Origin: Acidobacterium capsulatum ATCC 51196
Lineage (GTDB): Bacteria; Acidobacteriota; Terriglobia; Terriglobales; Acidobacteriaceae
Assembly: GCF_000022565.1 (NCBI RefSeq)
Contig: NC_012483.1
Span: 2,976,001-3,040,000 of the forward strand
Length of the DNA stretch: 64,000 nt
Direction of reading: 5' to 3'
Shown: in pieces, positions 9,520-17,908 of the stretch
Numbering within the stretch: the stretch's first letter is position 1
Layout: every line of letters starts with the position of its first letter
Notes under the pieces: model-generated
What the model was told of the DNA's origin: nothing
What the model saw: the letters and a program-made list of their open reading frames with translations, nothing else
Databases searched by the model: none
Program-made: the position numbers and the translations under genes

Positions 9520-10338
9520 TTATCGTCCCCCATCATCTTCGCGCACTCCGCCAGACAGCACCGTACGAATACCATCCTGCGTGCGCACCTGCAGAAATCC
9601 CTGCGCATTCAACCCGTCGGTGACGCCTGCGAAGCCAGCGCCTTCATCCACGCGCACGCGCTTGCCACGCACCCAGCTCGACGCCCGCTCTATCCGCTCC
9701 AGAATGCTCTGCTTCGCGGCGTCCATCCGCATCGCATCGCCCAGCGCAGACATTTCGCGATCCAGAGCCTGCAGCAGCGCAACCAGCAGATCCTGCCGCG
9801 ACCACTGCAGCCCGGTCTCAATCTGCAGTGAGGTTGCCATCGCATCCAGCCCTTCAGGAAACGCCATCTGCAGCACGTTGATGCCGATACCCACCACCAC
9901 ATGCCGCACGCGTGTCGCCTCGGCATGCATCTCAGTCAAAATCCCGCAGAACTTTTTCTTCCCGAGCATCAAATCATTGGGCCAGCGCAAGTCCGCCTGC
10001 AGTGTCGTCATCTCTTCCACTGCATGACGCACCGCCAGACCCGCGGCCAGTGAGATCCACAGCGCATCTCCCGGAGCCATCTGCGGACGCAGCAGCACAC
10101 TCACATACAGTCCGCTGCCCGGCGGCGAAGCCCACGCATGCGCCCCGCGCCCGCGTCCGCCCGTCTGTTCCTCGGCCACATAAACACTGCCATGCGCGGC
10201 GCCCGCATCCCCTTCCGCCATTGCATGCGTGTTGGTCGATGTGATCGCTGGGAAGAGCGTAATCCTGCCCGCGAACGGCGTCTCTGCCAGTGCCGCGTTC
10301 ATTGCGTTCAGGTCAAGGGCTTGCACCGCAGCTTCCAC
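9520..10338 (-). CDS. birA: Biotin-[acetyl-CoA-carboxylase] ligase, monofunctional
   Basis: Attaches biotin to the carrier protein of acetyl-CoA carboxylase. 272 residues containing the catalytic domain only: there is no N-terminal helix-turn-helix, so it should not act as the biotin repressor. Motifs: ITSTNTHAM, the biotinyl-AMP loop EEQTGGRGRGAHAW (a variant of GRGRxGRxW), LRWPNDLMLGKKKFCGIL and VVVGIGINV. The start is uncertain: GTG at 10336-10338 gives the full frame, while an ATG at 10300-10302 (Met13) would also leave the domain intact. The upstream side is the 80-bp tandem repeat that follows nadC. Confidence 0.88.
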   Translation of the reverse strand: MEAAVQALDLNAMNAALAETPFAGRITLFPAITSTNTHAMAEGDAGAAHGSVYVAEEQTGGRGRGAHAWASPPGSGLYVSVLLRPQMAPGDALWISLAAGLAVRHAVEEMTTLQADLRWPNDLMLGKKKFCGILTEMHAEATRVRHVVVGIGINVLQMAFPEGLDAMATSLQIETGLQWSRQDLLVALLQALDREMSALGDAMRMDAAKQSILERIERASSWVRGKRVRVDEGAGFAGVTDGLNAQGFLQVRTQDGIRTVLSGGVREDDGGR

Positions 10339-10341
10339 GTC

Positions 10342-10501
10342 TCAGTAAATCTCCATCTCGCTCTGGGTGCCCCATGCAAGCCAGCCTTTGGCTTGAGTGG
10401 GATCGTCATTTGCGCAATTCACTAGTAAATTTCCGCTCTGCACTGGGTGCCCCATTCAAGCCTGGTGTTGGTTTGAGTGGGGCTGTAGGTGGCTCGATTC
10501 G
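10342..10501. repeat. Two 80-bp tandem units copying the nadC 3' end plus a palindrome
   Basis: The word AGTAAATCTCC (one base varies) occurs at 10344, 10424 and 10504, exactly 80 bases apart. The third occurrence is the real end of nadC (stop at 10502-10504). Each unit also carries a palindromic element of the form GGGTGCCCCAT-CAAGCC ... GGCTTGAGTGGG. The unit is therefore the nadC terminus plus one dispersed palindrome, present twice. The two units differ at many positions, so the duplication is not recent. Confidence 0.85.
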
Positions 10502-11389
10502 TTAGTAAATCTCCGCCGTGATGCGCATGCTGATGTCCGCCGCCATCACCGAGTGCGTCAACGCTCCCACTGAGATATACGTCACGCCAGTCTGCGCATA
10601 TTTGCGAATGTTCTCGAGCGTAATATTGCCTGATGCTTCGGTCGGAATCTTCTCGTCGTGCTCCTTCACCATCGCCACGGCCTTCTTCACCTCAGCCGGA
10701 GTCATGTTATCCAGCAGCAGTGACTCGGCTCCATATTCCAGTGCTGTCTTCAATTCCTCAAAGTTGCGCACTTCAATGTCAATCGTCTGTCCGGGCTGCC
10801 GCTTCTTGTGCGCGCTCTCCAGCACCCGGGCCACGCCGCCGCCCAGCGAGATGTGATTGTTCTTGATCAGAATGCCGTCTGACAGGTCCAGCCGGTGATT
10901 TTCACCGCCGCCACAGCACACCGCGTACTTGTCCAACATACGAAGCCCCGGAACAGTCTTTCGCGTGTCCAGCACACGTGCTTCGGTGCCTTCAATCGCG
11001 TCCACATAGCGCCGCGTCATCGTCGCAATGCCGCTCATGCGCTGCATCAGGTTCAGAATCACCCGCTCGCAGGCTAAAATGACACGCGCATTGTGACGAA
11101 TTACGGCTATCGCCTGCCCGTTCTTCACCCGCACGCCATCAAACATCTCCGGGTGGCTCACAATTTCATACCGGCGATGCTTGCGGCTGTCGAGCGCCGC
11201 AAATATCTCCAGAAATCGCGGAATACATCCCAGCCCGCTCAACGTCAGGTCCTGCCGCGCAATCACGGTAGCAGAAGCTCGCAGGTCGGCATCCACCGTG
11301 ATGTCCGTCGTCACATCCCGCGTCGCCTTGTCTTCTTTCAGCGCGCCTTCCAGAATGGCTTCAATCTTTTTGCTCTTCCATTCCATCAT
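10502..11389 (-). CDS. nadC: Nicotinate-nucleotide pyrophosphorylase (carboxylating)
   Basis: Quinolinate phosphoribosyltransferase of NAD synthesis, converting quinolinate and PRPP to nicotinate mononucleotide. 295 residues, usual length. Seen: DVTTDITV near the N-terminus, ERVILNLMQRMSGIAT, the PRPP-binding ARVLDTRKTVPGLR, KYAVCCGGGENHR, DGILIKNNHI, and EASGNITLENI plus YISVGALTHS at the C-terminal barrel end. The double ATG start follows an AGGGAC-type ribosome site. It starts 9 bases after the valS stop. No nadA or nadB is in view. Confidence 0.95.
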   Translation of the reverse strand: MMEWKSKKIEAILEGALKEDKATRDVTTDITVDADLRASATVIARQDLTLSGLGCIPRFLEIFAALDSRKHRRYEIVSHPEMFDGVRVKNGQAIAVIRHNARVILACERVILNLMQRMSGIATMTRRYVDAIEGTEARVLDTRKTVPGLRMLDKYAVCCGGGENHRLDLSDGILIKNNHISLGGGVARVLESAHKKRQPGQTIDIEVRNFEELKTALEYGAESLLLDNMTPAEVKKAVAMVKEHDEKIPTEASGNITLENIRKYAQTGVTYISVGALTHSVMAADISMRITAEIY

Positions 11390-11398
11390 CGTGTCCCT

Positions 11399-14221
11399 TT
11401 AATTCGTTGCTTCTTTCAACTCACTCAGTCCAGCGCGCGCCTTCTCCAGCAGCAACACAAGTTCTGCCGCGCGCGTGCGCAGCCCTTCCACCACATTTGC
11501 GGGAGCCTTGCTCAAAAACGCCTCATTGCCAAGTTGCCGTTCCGCATTCGCTTGCTCTTTCTCGTAGCGCGCGATTTCCTTGGTCAGGCGTTCGCGCTCC
11601 GCAGCCACGTCAATCTTCTTTTCGTAGACCACCTGCACGTCAAACTGCGGAGTCGATCGCACGCCTGCGCCTTCCGGCACCGCAGCCACTTGCTCAATGC
11701 CCGCCACGCGGGCCAGCTTCTCCACCATCGCTGCATTCGCGGCAATCGCTGCCGCTGCTCCGCCCTCCGCTCGCACCCGCACCGGAACCAGCGCTTTCTC
11801 TTCCACGCCAAGATCCTTGCGTGCCGCACGCACCTGCACAATCAACTCCTGCAGCAGCGCAAAGTCATTCTCCGCCTGCGCATCGCGCAGCGCATCTTCG
11901 CCCAGCGGATACCGTGTCAGCGCAATCGACTTCGCCGGCGGTGCGCCATTCCAGAACGCATGCCAAAGCTCTTCCGTCAAAAACGGCATGAAGGGCGAGA
12001 GCATGCGCAGCGCAGCCTCAAACACCTGCAGCAGAGTTGTTAATGCTTCTTGCTGACTGGCTGATTTGCTGACTGACTGCCCCGCTGTTTCATTGAAATC
12101 CAGCCGCAGCTTCACCGCCTCCAGGTACCAGTCGCAAAACTCGCCCCAGAAGAACTGGTACACCAGGTTCGCCGCCTCATGAAAGCGGTACTCCTCCAGC
12201 GCCCGATTCACGTCAGCCGCTGTCGCCTGCAGCCGCGACACGATCCACCGCGCTTCCAGAGCCGCATCCTTGCCCAGCATCGGCGCGGCCATCACCTTCG
12301 CCGCCTCCACATTCACTCCGGCCTGCTCCGCGCGCTCCACGTTCATAAAGATGAACCGCGCCGCATTCCATATCTTGTTGGCAAATGCGCGGTATCCCTC
12401 CGTGCGCGCTTCGCTGAAGGCAATATCGGTGCCCGGCGAGGCCATCGCCGCCAGCGTAAATCGCACGGCATCGGTGCCAAAGCGGCCCACAATCTCAATC
12501 GGGTCCACCACGTTGCCCTTGGTCTTTGACATCTTCTGCCGGTCCGCATCGCGCACCAGCGCATGAATATGCACCTCGCGAAACGGCACAGCATCCTTCA
12601 GCGTGCGCTCGCTGCCATCGGCCATCGGCACATCCAGCATGAAGTGGCAGCCCAGCATAATCATGCGCGCCACCCAGAAAAACAGAATGTCAAAGCCCGT
12701 TACCAGTTGCTGCGTCGGATAAAACGCGTCCAGATCCTTCGTATGCCGGGGCCATCCAAACACTGAGCAGGGCAGCAGTCCTGAAGAGAACCACGTGTCC
12801 AGCACGTCCGTCTCCTGCGTCAGCTTCTCGCTGCCGCAATGCACGCACTGCGCCGGAGTCTCGCGTGCCACCGTCACCTGCTGGCAGGTGCCGCAATGCC
12901 ATGCCGGAATCCGGTGCCCCCACCACAACTGCCGCGACAGGCACCAGTCATGAATGTTGCGCATCCACTCAAAATAGGTCTTCGCATGCTGCTCCGGCGT
13001 GAAGCGAATATATCCTTGCTCCACAGCGGCGATCGCCTTATCGGCCAGCGGCTGAATCTTCAAGAACCATTGCGTCGAAAGCCGCGGCTCTACCACCGTC
13101 TTGCAACGGTCGCACTTGCCCACGGAGTTCGCATGCGCCTTCACCGCCACCAGCAATCCCTGCGCTTCCAGGTCCGCCAGCACGCGCTGCCGCGCCTCAT
13201 AGCGTTCCAGCCCGGCGTAGGTGCCGGTATCCGCCGTCATGTGCGCCGTGTCATCCATCACGCTGATCGACGCGAGCCCGTGCCGCTGCCCAATCGCAAA
13301 GTCGTTCGGATCATGCGCCGGCGTCACCTTCACCGCGCCCGTGCCAAACTCCGCGCTCACCCACGTGTCGGTCACAATGGGAATCTCGCGGCCCACCAGG
13401 GGCAGCCGCAGCCGCTTGCCATGCAGATGCCGGTACCGTTCATCGTCGGGATGCACCGCCACCGCCACGTCGCCCAGCATCGTCTCCGGTCTTGTCGTCG
13501 CCACGGTTACAAATTCGCCAGGCTCTTCAATCACCGGATAGCGAATCTCCCAGATCGACCCCTGCTGCTCCTCATGCACCACTTCCAGATCGCTGATCGC
13601 CGTCTGGCAGCGCGGGCACCAGTTCACGATGTAGGCTCCGCGATAGATCAGCCCCTGCTCATGCATCGTCACAAATGCTTCGCGCACCGCCGCCGACAGA
13701 TTCTCATCCATCGTGAAATATTCGCGCGACCAGTCCACGCTCGTGCCCAGCCGCCGCATCTGCCCAAGAATCGCGCCGCCGTAGTGTTCCTTCCACTGCC
13801 ACACGCGGTCCACAAAGGCTTCGCGGCCCATCTCCTGTCGCGTCTTGCCTTCGGTCTTCAACTGCCGCTCCACCATCAACTGCGTGGCAATGCCCGCATG
13901 GTCCGTGCCCGGAACCCACAGCGTCGTCTTACCCTTCATCCGGTGCCAGCGCGTCAGAATGTCCGATTCCGCGTGCTCAAACATATGCCCCATGTGCAGG
14001 TTGCCCGTCACATTCGGCGGCGGCAGCAGCATCGTGAATACATTTGCCGGGTCCACCGGCTTCTGCTCTGCCGGGGGAACATCAAACAGCTTCTCGCGAA
14101 CCCAGTACTCGGCCCAGCGATCTTCAATCGCGGTCGGGTCGTAGGCTTTGGGCAGGTCGCGGCGCGTCCCCTGCGAGGGGCTCTCGGTCATGGAAGTCGC
14201 TGGCGGATTCGGCTCTGTCAT
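11399..14221 (-). CDS. valS: Valyl-tRNA synthetase
   Basis: Charges tRNA-Val; class I synthetase of about 940 residues. I start it at the ATG of MTEPNPPAT (14219-14221), because the frame upstream runs into the terminator hairpin and codes for nothing family-like. Motifs: PPPNVTGNLHMGHMFEHA (HIGH signature), the editing domain with TTRPETMLGDVAV, DTWFSSGLLPCSVFGWP, and KMSKTKGNVVDP. The C-terminal coiled-coil arm (about 880-940) is typical of ValS. Likely first gene of the run to comEC. Confidence 0.95.
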   Translation of the reverse strand: MTEPNPPATSMTESPSQGTRRDLPKAYDPTAIEDRWAEYWVREKLFDVPPAEQKPVDPANVFTMLLPPPNVTGNLHMGHMFEHAESDILTRWHRMKGKTTLWVPGTDHAGIATQLMVERQLKTEGKTRQEMGREAFVDRVWQWKEHYGGAILGQMRRLGTSVDWSREYFTMDENLSAAVREAFVTMHEQGLIYRGAYIVNWCPRCQTAISDLEVVHEEQQGSIWEIRYPVIEEPGEFVTVATTRPETMLGDVAVAVHPDDERYRHLHGKRLRLPLVGREIPIVTDTWVSAEFGTGAVKVTPAHDPNDFAIGQRHGLASISVMDDTAHMTADTGTYAGLERYEARQRVLADLEAQGLLVAVKAHANSVGKCDRCKTVVEPRLSTQWFLKIQPLADKAIAAVEQGYIRFTPEQHAKTYFEWMRNIHDWCLSRQLWWGHRIPAWHCGTCQQVTVARETPAQCVHCGSEKLTQETDVLDTWFSSGLLPCSVFGWPRHTKDLDAFYPTQQLVTGFDILFFWVARMIMLGCHFMLDVPMADGSERTLKDAVPFREVHIHALVRDADRQKMSKTKGNVVDPIEIVGRFGTDAVRFTLAAMASPGTDIAFSEARTEGYRAFANKIWNAARFIFMNVERAEQAGVNVEAAKVMAAPMLGKDAALEARWIVSRLQATAADVNRALEEYRFHEAANLVYQFFWGEFCDWYLEAVKLRLDFNETAGQSVSKSASQQEALTTLLQVFEAALRMLSPFMPFLTEELWHAFWNGAPPAKSIALTRYPLGEDALRDAQAENDFALLQELIVQVRAARKDLGVEEKALVPVRVRAEGGAAAAIAANAAMVEKLARVAGIEQVAAVPEGAGVRSTPQFDVQVVYEKKIDVAAERERLTKEIARYEKEQANAERQLGNEAFLSKAPANVVEGLRTRAAELVLLLEKARAGLSELKEATN

Positions 14222-14297
14222 GCGGTCAAAAGTTCTCAGGTAGCTTTCTGTTTTGTACTTCTTTCTAGGATAGCGTGCCGTTCCCGCTCCGGCACCC

Positions 14298-14340
14298 ACG
14301 CAGCACAAAGGGCCGCACGCGGCGGCCCTTTGTGCTGCGT
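14298..14340 (-). terminator. 19-bp perfect hairpin between the BamD-like gene and valS
   Basis: Perfect inverted repeat: arms 14298-14316 and 14322-14340 around the loop ACGCG. It lies 16 bases after the stop of the BamD-like gene and upstream of valS. No T-run follows on the minus strand, so rho-independent termination is likely but not textbook. Confidence 0.7.
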
Positions 14341-14355
14341 CAGATTTGCTGCCGT

Positions 14356-16005
14356 TTAGAACGGATTCAGCCAGCGATGCAAGCCCTTCTTCTTCTTGTG
14401 CCTGCTCGACGACTCTTCCTTCGAGTTAAACGCGGCCTTCTTCTTCTTGTGCTTGCCGTTGGCCGCCTGATTCATGGCATGGCCGCGAGCTGTGTCGGGC
14501 ACATCGTTGATCTGGCTGGGCGCCTCCGCCGGCTTCTCCGCCGCTGGCAGAGCCTTCGGTCCCGAGGAGCCAACCGGGCCTGCAATTGGCGTATTCACCG
14601 AAGGCGCAATCGCCGCGCCGTTGATCTCCGCCGGACGATCCGGCCCTGCCGGTTCTGAGTTCTCCTGCGGTGTCTGGTGAACCGACGTCTTCACGCCGCC
14701 CTGCGCGTCCACCGTCGTCGTATCGCTGCTCGTGTCCGCATTGCCCGTCGGTACATCTTCAAATGAGGCTGTGGGCGTGGACTGCTCGCCGTTGCTGTTC
14801 TTATCAGCCGCACGAATCTCAGAGGGCGTTGCCATGTGCGGGCCGCTCTGCGCCTCTACCGTGCTCTGGTTCTCATCATTCGCCGTCGGCAGCGGTTCAT
14901 TCCTCAGCGCGGCAATGAATACGGCCTTTTGCTGCCGTGCGATCGCCGGCGCATACGTCTGCGGCGGATCTGTCAGCGTCGGGTTACCCACACGCACGGC
15001 CTGCACCGGCGTCGCGCCCGCGCGGCTGAAAAAGTCCAGTGCACGCGTCTTGAACTTCACCGGAACCATGCTGGCTTCCATCGCCTCGCTCTCGGCCAGA
15101 GCCTCCGGCGTCGGCGTCGGAATCTTCAGTCCCATCGCAATCAGGCGGTCCTTCGCGTTTTCCGCGTTGGGCGACATCGGATACTTCTCCACAATCGCGC
15201 TCCACGCATCCGCTGCCCGGCCGTTGTAATAGTTCAGCAGCTCCGTCTTCGCCTTGGCCGGCATGCGCATGCGGCTCACCGCCTGCGCTTCGTTCGCATA
15301 GTCATCGCCCATCAGCAGCAGATCGGCGTCTACCTTGCTGTAGAGCGGATACAGATCGGCCACCGTTTCCAGACGCGCAATCGCGCCCGGCCAATCCTCG
15401 GTGGTCGAGTAGTACGTACCCACCTCAAACTGTGCCTGCGCCAGCACTTCCTGCACGTTGCGCAGCTTCTGCTTCGCCTCCGGAATCAGTGTCGAGTCCG
15501 GGAACTGCTCAATCATCGTGCGGTATTGCTGCTCGGCCGCCACAGCATTGGTCGGGTCGCGGTCCGGACGCTCCATCTGCATGTAATAGATGTCGCCCAC
15601 CTTCATCTGCGCCTCGGCAGCTTCTGGCGTATTAGGGAAGAACGTGATGAAGTCCTTGTACTCGGCCTCAGCCTGCTCCAGCGCCGCGGTGCCGCCTTCC
15701 TTGAACCACGAATCGGCCACCGCCAGCTTCGCACGCATCGCATACTCTGAGTCCGGATACGTATTCAGCAGCGTCTCCAGCTCCAGGCGCGCCACATCGT
15801 AGCGGCCCTTGCGCATCGACTTCATTGCCTTGTTAAAAAGCTCGGCGTCCGGCTGCTTCGTCTTCAGGTTCGCCAGCGGATTCGTGTCAACCTGCGAAAA
15901 CCGCGTCTTCTTCTTGTGGTGGTGCTTCCTGGCAAACGCATTGGGGGCGCTGCACAGGGCAGCGCCTACGCACAGGGCCGTGACACCTTTAACCAACCGA
16001 TTCAT
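14356..16005 (-). CDS. BamD-like TPR protein with long C-terminal extension
   Basis: 549 residues. The N-terminus has a signal-peptide-like segment (LVKGVTALCVGAALCSAPNAFA). There is no clear lipobox, so lipid anchoring as in E. coli BamD is doubtful. Residues about 55-290 form TPR-like repeats with BamD/YfiO spacing (YDVARLELETLLNTYPDSEYA, AEAEYKDFITFFPNTPEA), suggesting a role in outer-membrane protein assembly. From about 320 to the end the protein is low-complexity, rich in Ser/Thr/Pro/Ala. It finishes with lysine clusters (KHKKKKAAF, RHKKKKGLHRW). BamD proper is about 250 residues, so the extension is unusual. A terminator hairpin follows; rpe lies upstream. Confidence 0.72.
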   Translation of the reverse strand: MNRLVKGVTALCVGAALCSAPNAFARKHHHKKKTRFSQVDTNPLANLKTKQPDAELFNKAMKSMRKGRYDVARLELETLLNTYPDSEYAMRAKLAVADSWFKEGGTAALEQAEAEYKDFITFFPNTPEAAEAQMKVGDIYYMQMERPDRDPTNAVAAEQQYRTMIEQFPDSTLIPEAKQKLRNVQEVLAQAQFEVGTYYSTTEDWPGAIARLETVADLYPLYSKVDADLLLMGDDYANEAQAVSRMRMPAKAKTELLNYYNGRAADAWSAIVEKYPMSPNAENAKDRLIAMGLKIPTPTPEALAESEAMEASMVPVKFKTRALDFFSRAGATPVQAVRVGNPTLTDPPQTYAPAIARQQKAVFIAALRNEPLPTANDENQSTVEAQSGPHMATPSEIRAADKNSNGEQSTPTASFEDVPTGNADTSSDTTTVDAQGGVKTSVHQTPQENSEPAGPDRPAEINGAAIAPSVNTPIAGPVGSSGPKALPAAEKPAEAPSQINDVPDTARGHAMNQAANGKHKKKKAAFNSKEESSSRHKKKKGLHRWLNPF

Positions 16006-16053
16006 AACACCTCAAACCCGGCGCGCACTTGCCCGCGCCGCTTCCAACCTTCT

Positions 16054-16725
16054 TTATGCCGCCGCAGCGGCCTTGCGCGCCAGTTCCAGCAGCAGGCGTG
16101 CCTGTTGCTCGGCATGGCCTCCGCCAAATACGGCGCTCCCTGCCACCAGCAGGTCTGCCCCGGCGGTCACGACGCTGGCAATTGTCTCCGCGTCCACCCC
16201 GCCGTCTACCTCAATCCTAAACGTGAGCCCCAGCTCCTGGCGAAGTTCTTTTAGCCGCCGAATCTTATCCAGCGAAAAAGGGATGAATTTCTGCCCCCCA
16301 AACCCCGGATTCACGCTCATCACCAGCACATGATGCACCATCGGCAGCACCGGCAAAATCACCTCCACCGGGGTCGCCGGATTGATCACCACCCCCGGCT
16401 CCATCCCATGCTCCCGAATCAGGCTCAGCGACCGGTGCAGATGCGGGCAAGCCTCATAATGCACACTCATCCAGTTCGCCCCGGCCTCGGCAAACGCCGC
16501 CACAAAGTCATCCGGACGCTCGACCATCATATGCACGTCAAAGGGCAGCTTCGTATGCTTCCTGAGCGACTTCACCAGCGGCGGTCCCAGCGTCAGATTG
16601 GGCACAAAATGCCCATCCATCACATCCACATGAATGACCGTGCCGCCGCCGGCCTCAGCCGCGTGCACCTCATCGGCCAGCCGCGCAAAATCCGACGCCA
16701 ATATCGAAGGAAGCAGTTCAATCAC
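16054..16725 (-). CDS. rpe: Ribulose-phosphate 3-epimerase
   Basis: Interconverts ribulose 5-phosphate and xylulose 5-phosphate in the pentose phosphate pathway; 223 residues, normal length. The barrel signatures are all present: LLPSILASDFARL, HVDVMDGHFVPNLTLGP (metal ligands and catalytic Asp), VHYEAC, VMSVNPGFGGQKFI, and IEVDGGVD with the second catalytic Asp. The start MIELLPSIL is the family start. It is followed by the BamD-like gene after 48 bases. Confidence 0.96.
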   Translation of the reverse strand: MIELLPSILASDFARLADEVHAAEAGGGTVIHVDVMDGHFVPNLTLGPPLVKSLRKHTKLPFDVHMMVERPDDFVAAFAEAGANWMSVHYEACPHLHRSLSLIREHGMEPGVVINPATPVEVILPVLPMVHHVLVMSVNPGFGGQKFIPFSLDKIRRLKELRQELGLTFRIEVDGGVDAETIASVVTAGADLLVAGSAVFGGGHAEQQARLLLELARKAAAAA

Positions 16726-16782
16726 AGTACCGCCAGTGTACCAATGTCCTTCGGCAGGCGCCCCCGGCGGCCAACGGGAGCT

Positions 16783-16818
16783 GCGCCGAAGGCACTTTCG
16801 CCCGGACGGCCAGCCCTA
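16783..16818 (-). repeat. Stop-codon-linked GC-rich repeat (copy 1)
   Basis: Reads on the minus strand as TAGGGCTGGCCGTCCGGGCG, then a spacer and TGCCTTCGGCGC. The TAG is the stop codon of the adjacent unknown gene. It is one of a family of six copies in the window; see the findings. Confidence 0.7.
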
Positions 16819-17337
16819 CATCAGCAGCTTCGGCCCATTCATCTGGCTGAGCGTTTCGCTCACCTTCGTCAGCCCGTAGCGGCAGGTGTCAAACTGCTCG
16901 GTCAGCTTCGCAAACAGCGCCGCCTCCTTCGCATACTCAAACAGGTCAAACTGCGACACGATGTAATAGCTCTCCTTGCCCGTCCGCACCAGTTCGGTAA
17001 ACGTCGCGTCCTCGGCATACCGGTGCGTGTTTTCCGGATACATCCCCGTCGAAAACAGCGCAAAATCGCCGATATGCTTCCGCACCTTGCGTTCCTCGTC
17101 AAACGAGCTGGCGCGGCCATGCACCGGGTCCGAGGCCATCAGCATCAGGCCCAGGCTCCGCACCGGCTGCCCCTCCGCATCCTGCAGCGGATAAAGCTGT
17201 TCCGCTGCCGAAAAGTGCGCGAGCATCCCGGCCACATAGCCGGTCAGCTCCGGATCATCGACCGCCGTATGCGCACGAAAGCAGTGCGTCACCACGTCTT
17301 CAAAGAAGGCTTGCAGTCCATTCGACTCAGGAGTCAT
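16816..17337 (-). CDS. Protein of unknown function, 173 aa
   Basis: Not recognised. 173 residues, no signal peptide or membrane helix. Acidic N-terminal half (MTPESNGLQAFFEDVVTHCF), then GMLAHFSAAEQLYPLQD, LGLMLMASDP and a conserved-looking core RKHIGDFALFSTGMYPE followed by SYYIVSQFDLFEYAKEAALFAKL. GC-rich codon use matches the neighbours and an ATG start is in place, so it is very probably real. The length and helical pattern suggest a small soluble cytoplasmic protein. The stop codon is fused to a dispersed repeat element. No function can be given. Confidence 0.75.
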   Translation of the reverse strand: MTPESNGLQAFFEDVVTHCFRAHTAVDDPELTGYVAGMLAHFSAAEQLYPLQDAEGQPVRSLGLMLMASDPVHGRASSFDEERKVRKHIGDFALFSTGMYPENTHRYAEDATFTELVRTGKESYYIVSQFDLFEYAKEAALFAKLTEQFDTCRYGLTKVSETLSQMNGPKLLM

Positions 17338-17908
17338 TCCACCTCCACCCAGGGCAGGCAGCCCTGCTGTTGAGTCACAAATTTACGGAAAAACCCATGA
17401 AAGGCAATCCCTCATTTGGATTCCCCGCGCGTATTCTTGGCACTCGCAACACGTAACTGCGAAAAATCCAAAACGGGAAATCATTCGGGGCCTTAGCCCT
17501 TGAAGGGTACGGGCTTCAGCCCGTACATCCAGCCAGTCTTGAGGATTCGGGGCTTCAGCCCCTGAGGGAATTCTCGCTCTCCGGCCAAAGCGCCCGCACA
17601 AAAGCCCGAGTCATTCTGAACCGCAACGCGGTGAACCGGGACCCCCGGGAACAGGTCTTCGTTCCCGGGGTGGGAAGAATCCCTGCGATGCTCCGGTCAC
17701 CAAACACCATCCGAAGTTTCTCCCACCATCCCCCGCATCCCGGCATGGCTTCAGCCACGCCACAAACCGCCTGTCATAGAAGGGGCTTCAGCCCTTGAAG
17801 GGTACGGGCTTCAGCCCGTACATCTACCCCGTCTTGAGGATTCGGGGCTTCAGCCCCTGAGGTCCATTTCCGCACCACCCATGTGAGGGCATGGCTTTCA
17901 CCCGGCCC
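17338..17908. repeat. 571-bp gene-free gap filled with dispersed palindromic repeats
   Basis: No gene seen. It holds two copies of a two-hairpin module. The first part, GTACGGGCTTCAGCCCGTAC, is at 17507-17526 and 17802-17821. Each is followed by a GGGGCTTCAGCCCCTGAGG hairpin (about 17549 and 17846). Between them lies a CATTCTGA...GAAGAATCCCTGCGATGCTCC element (about 17611-17710) seen again near 27615, 48175 and 56870. The same modules recur near 56780-57090. Confidence 0.8.

Noticed and set aside
12839-14359. 506-residue open frame opposite valS
   Set aside because: A shadow of valS in high-GC DNA; amino-acid content is Arg/His/Leu-rich and meaningless.
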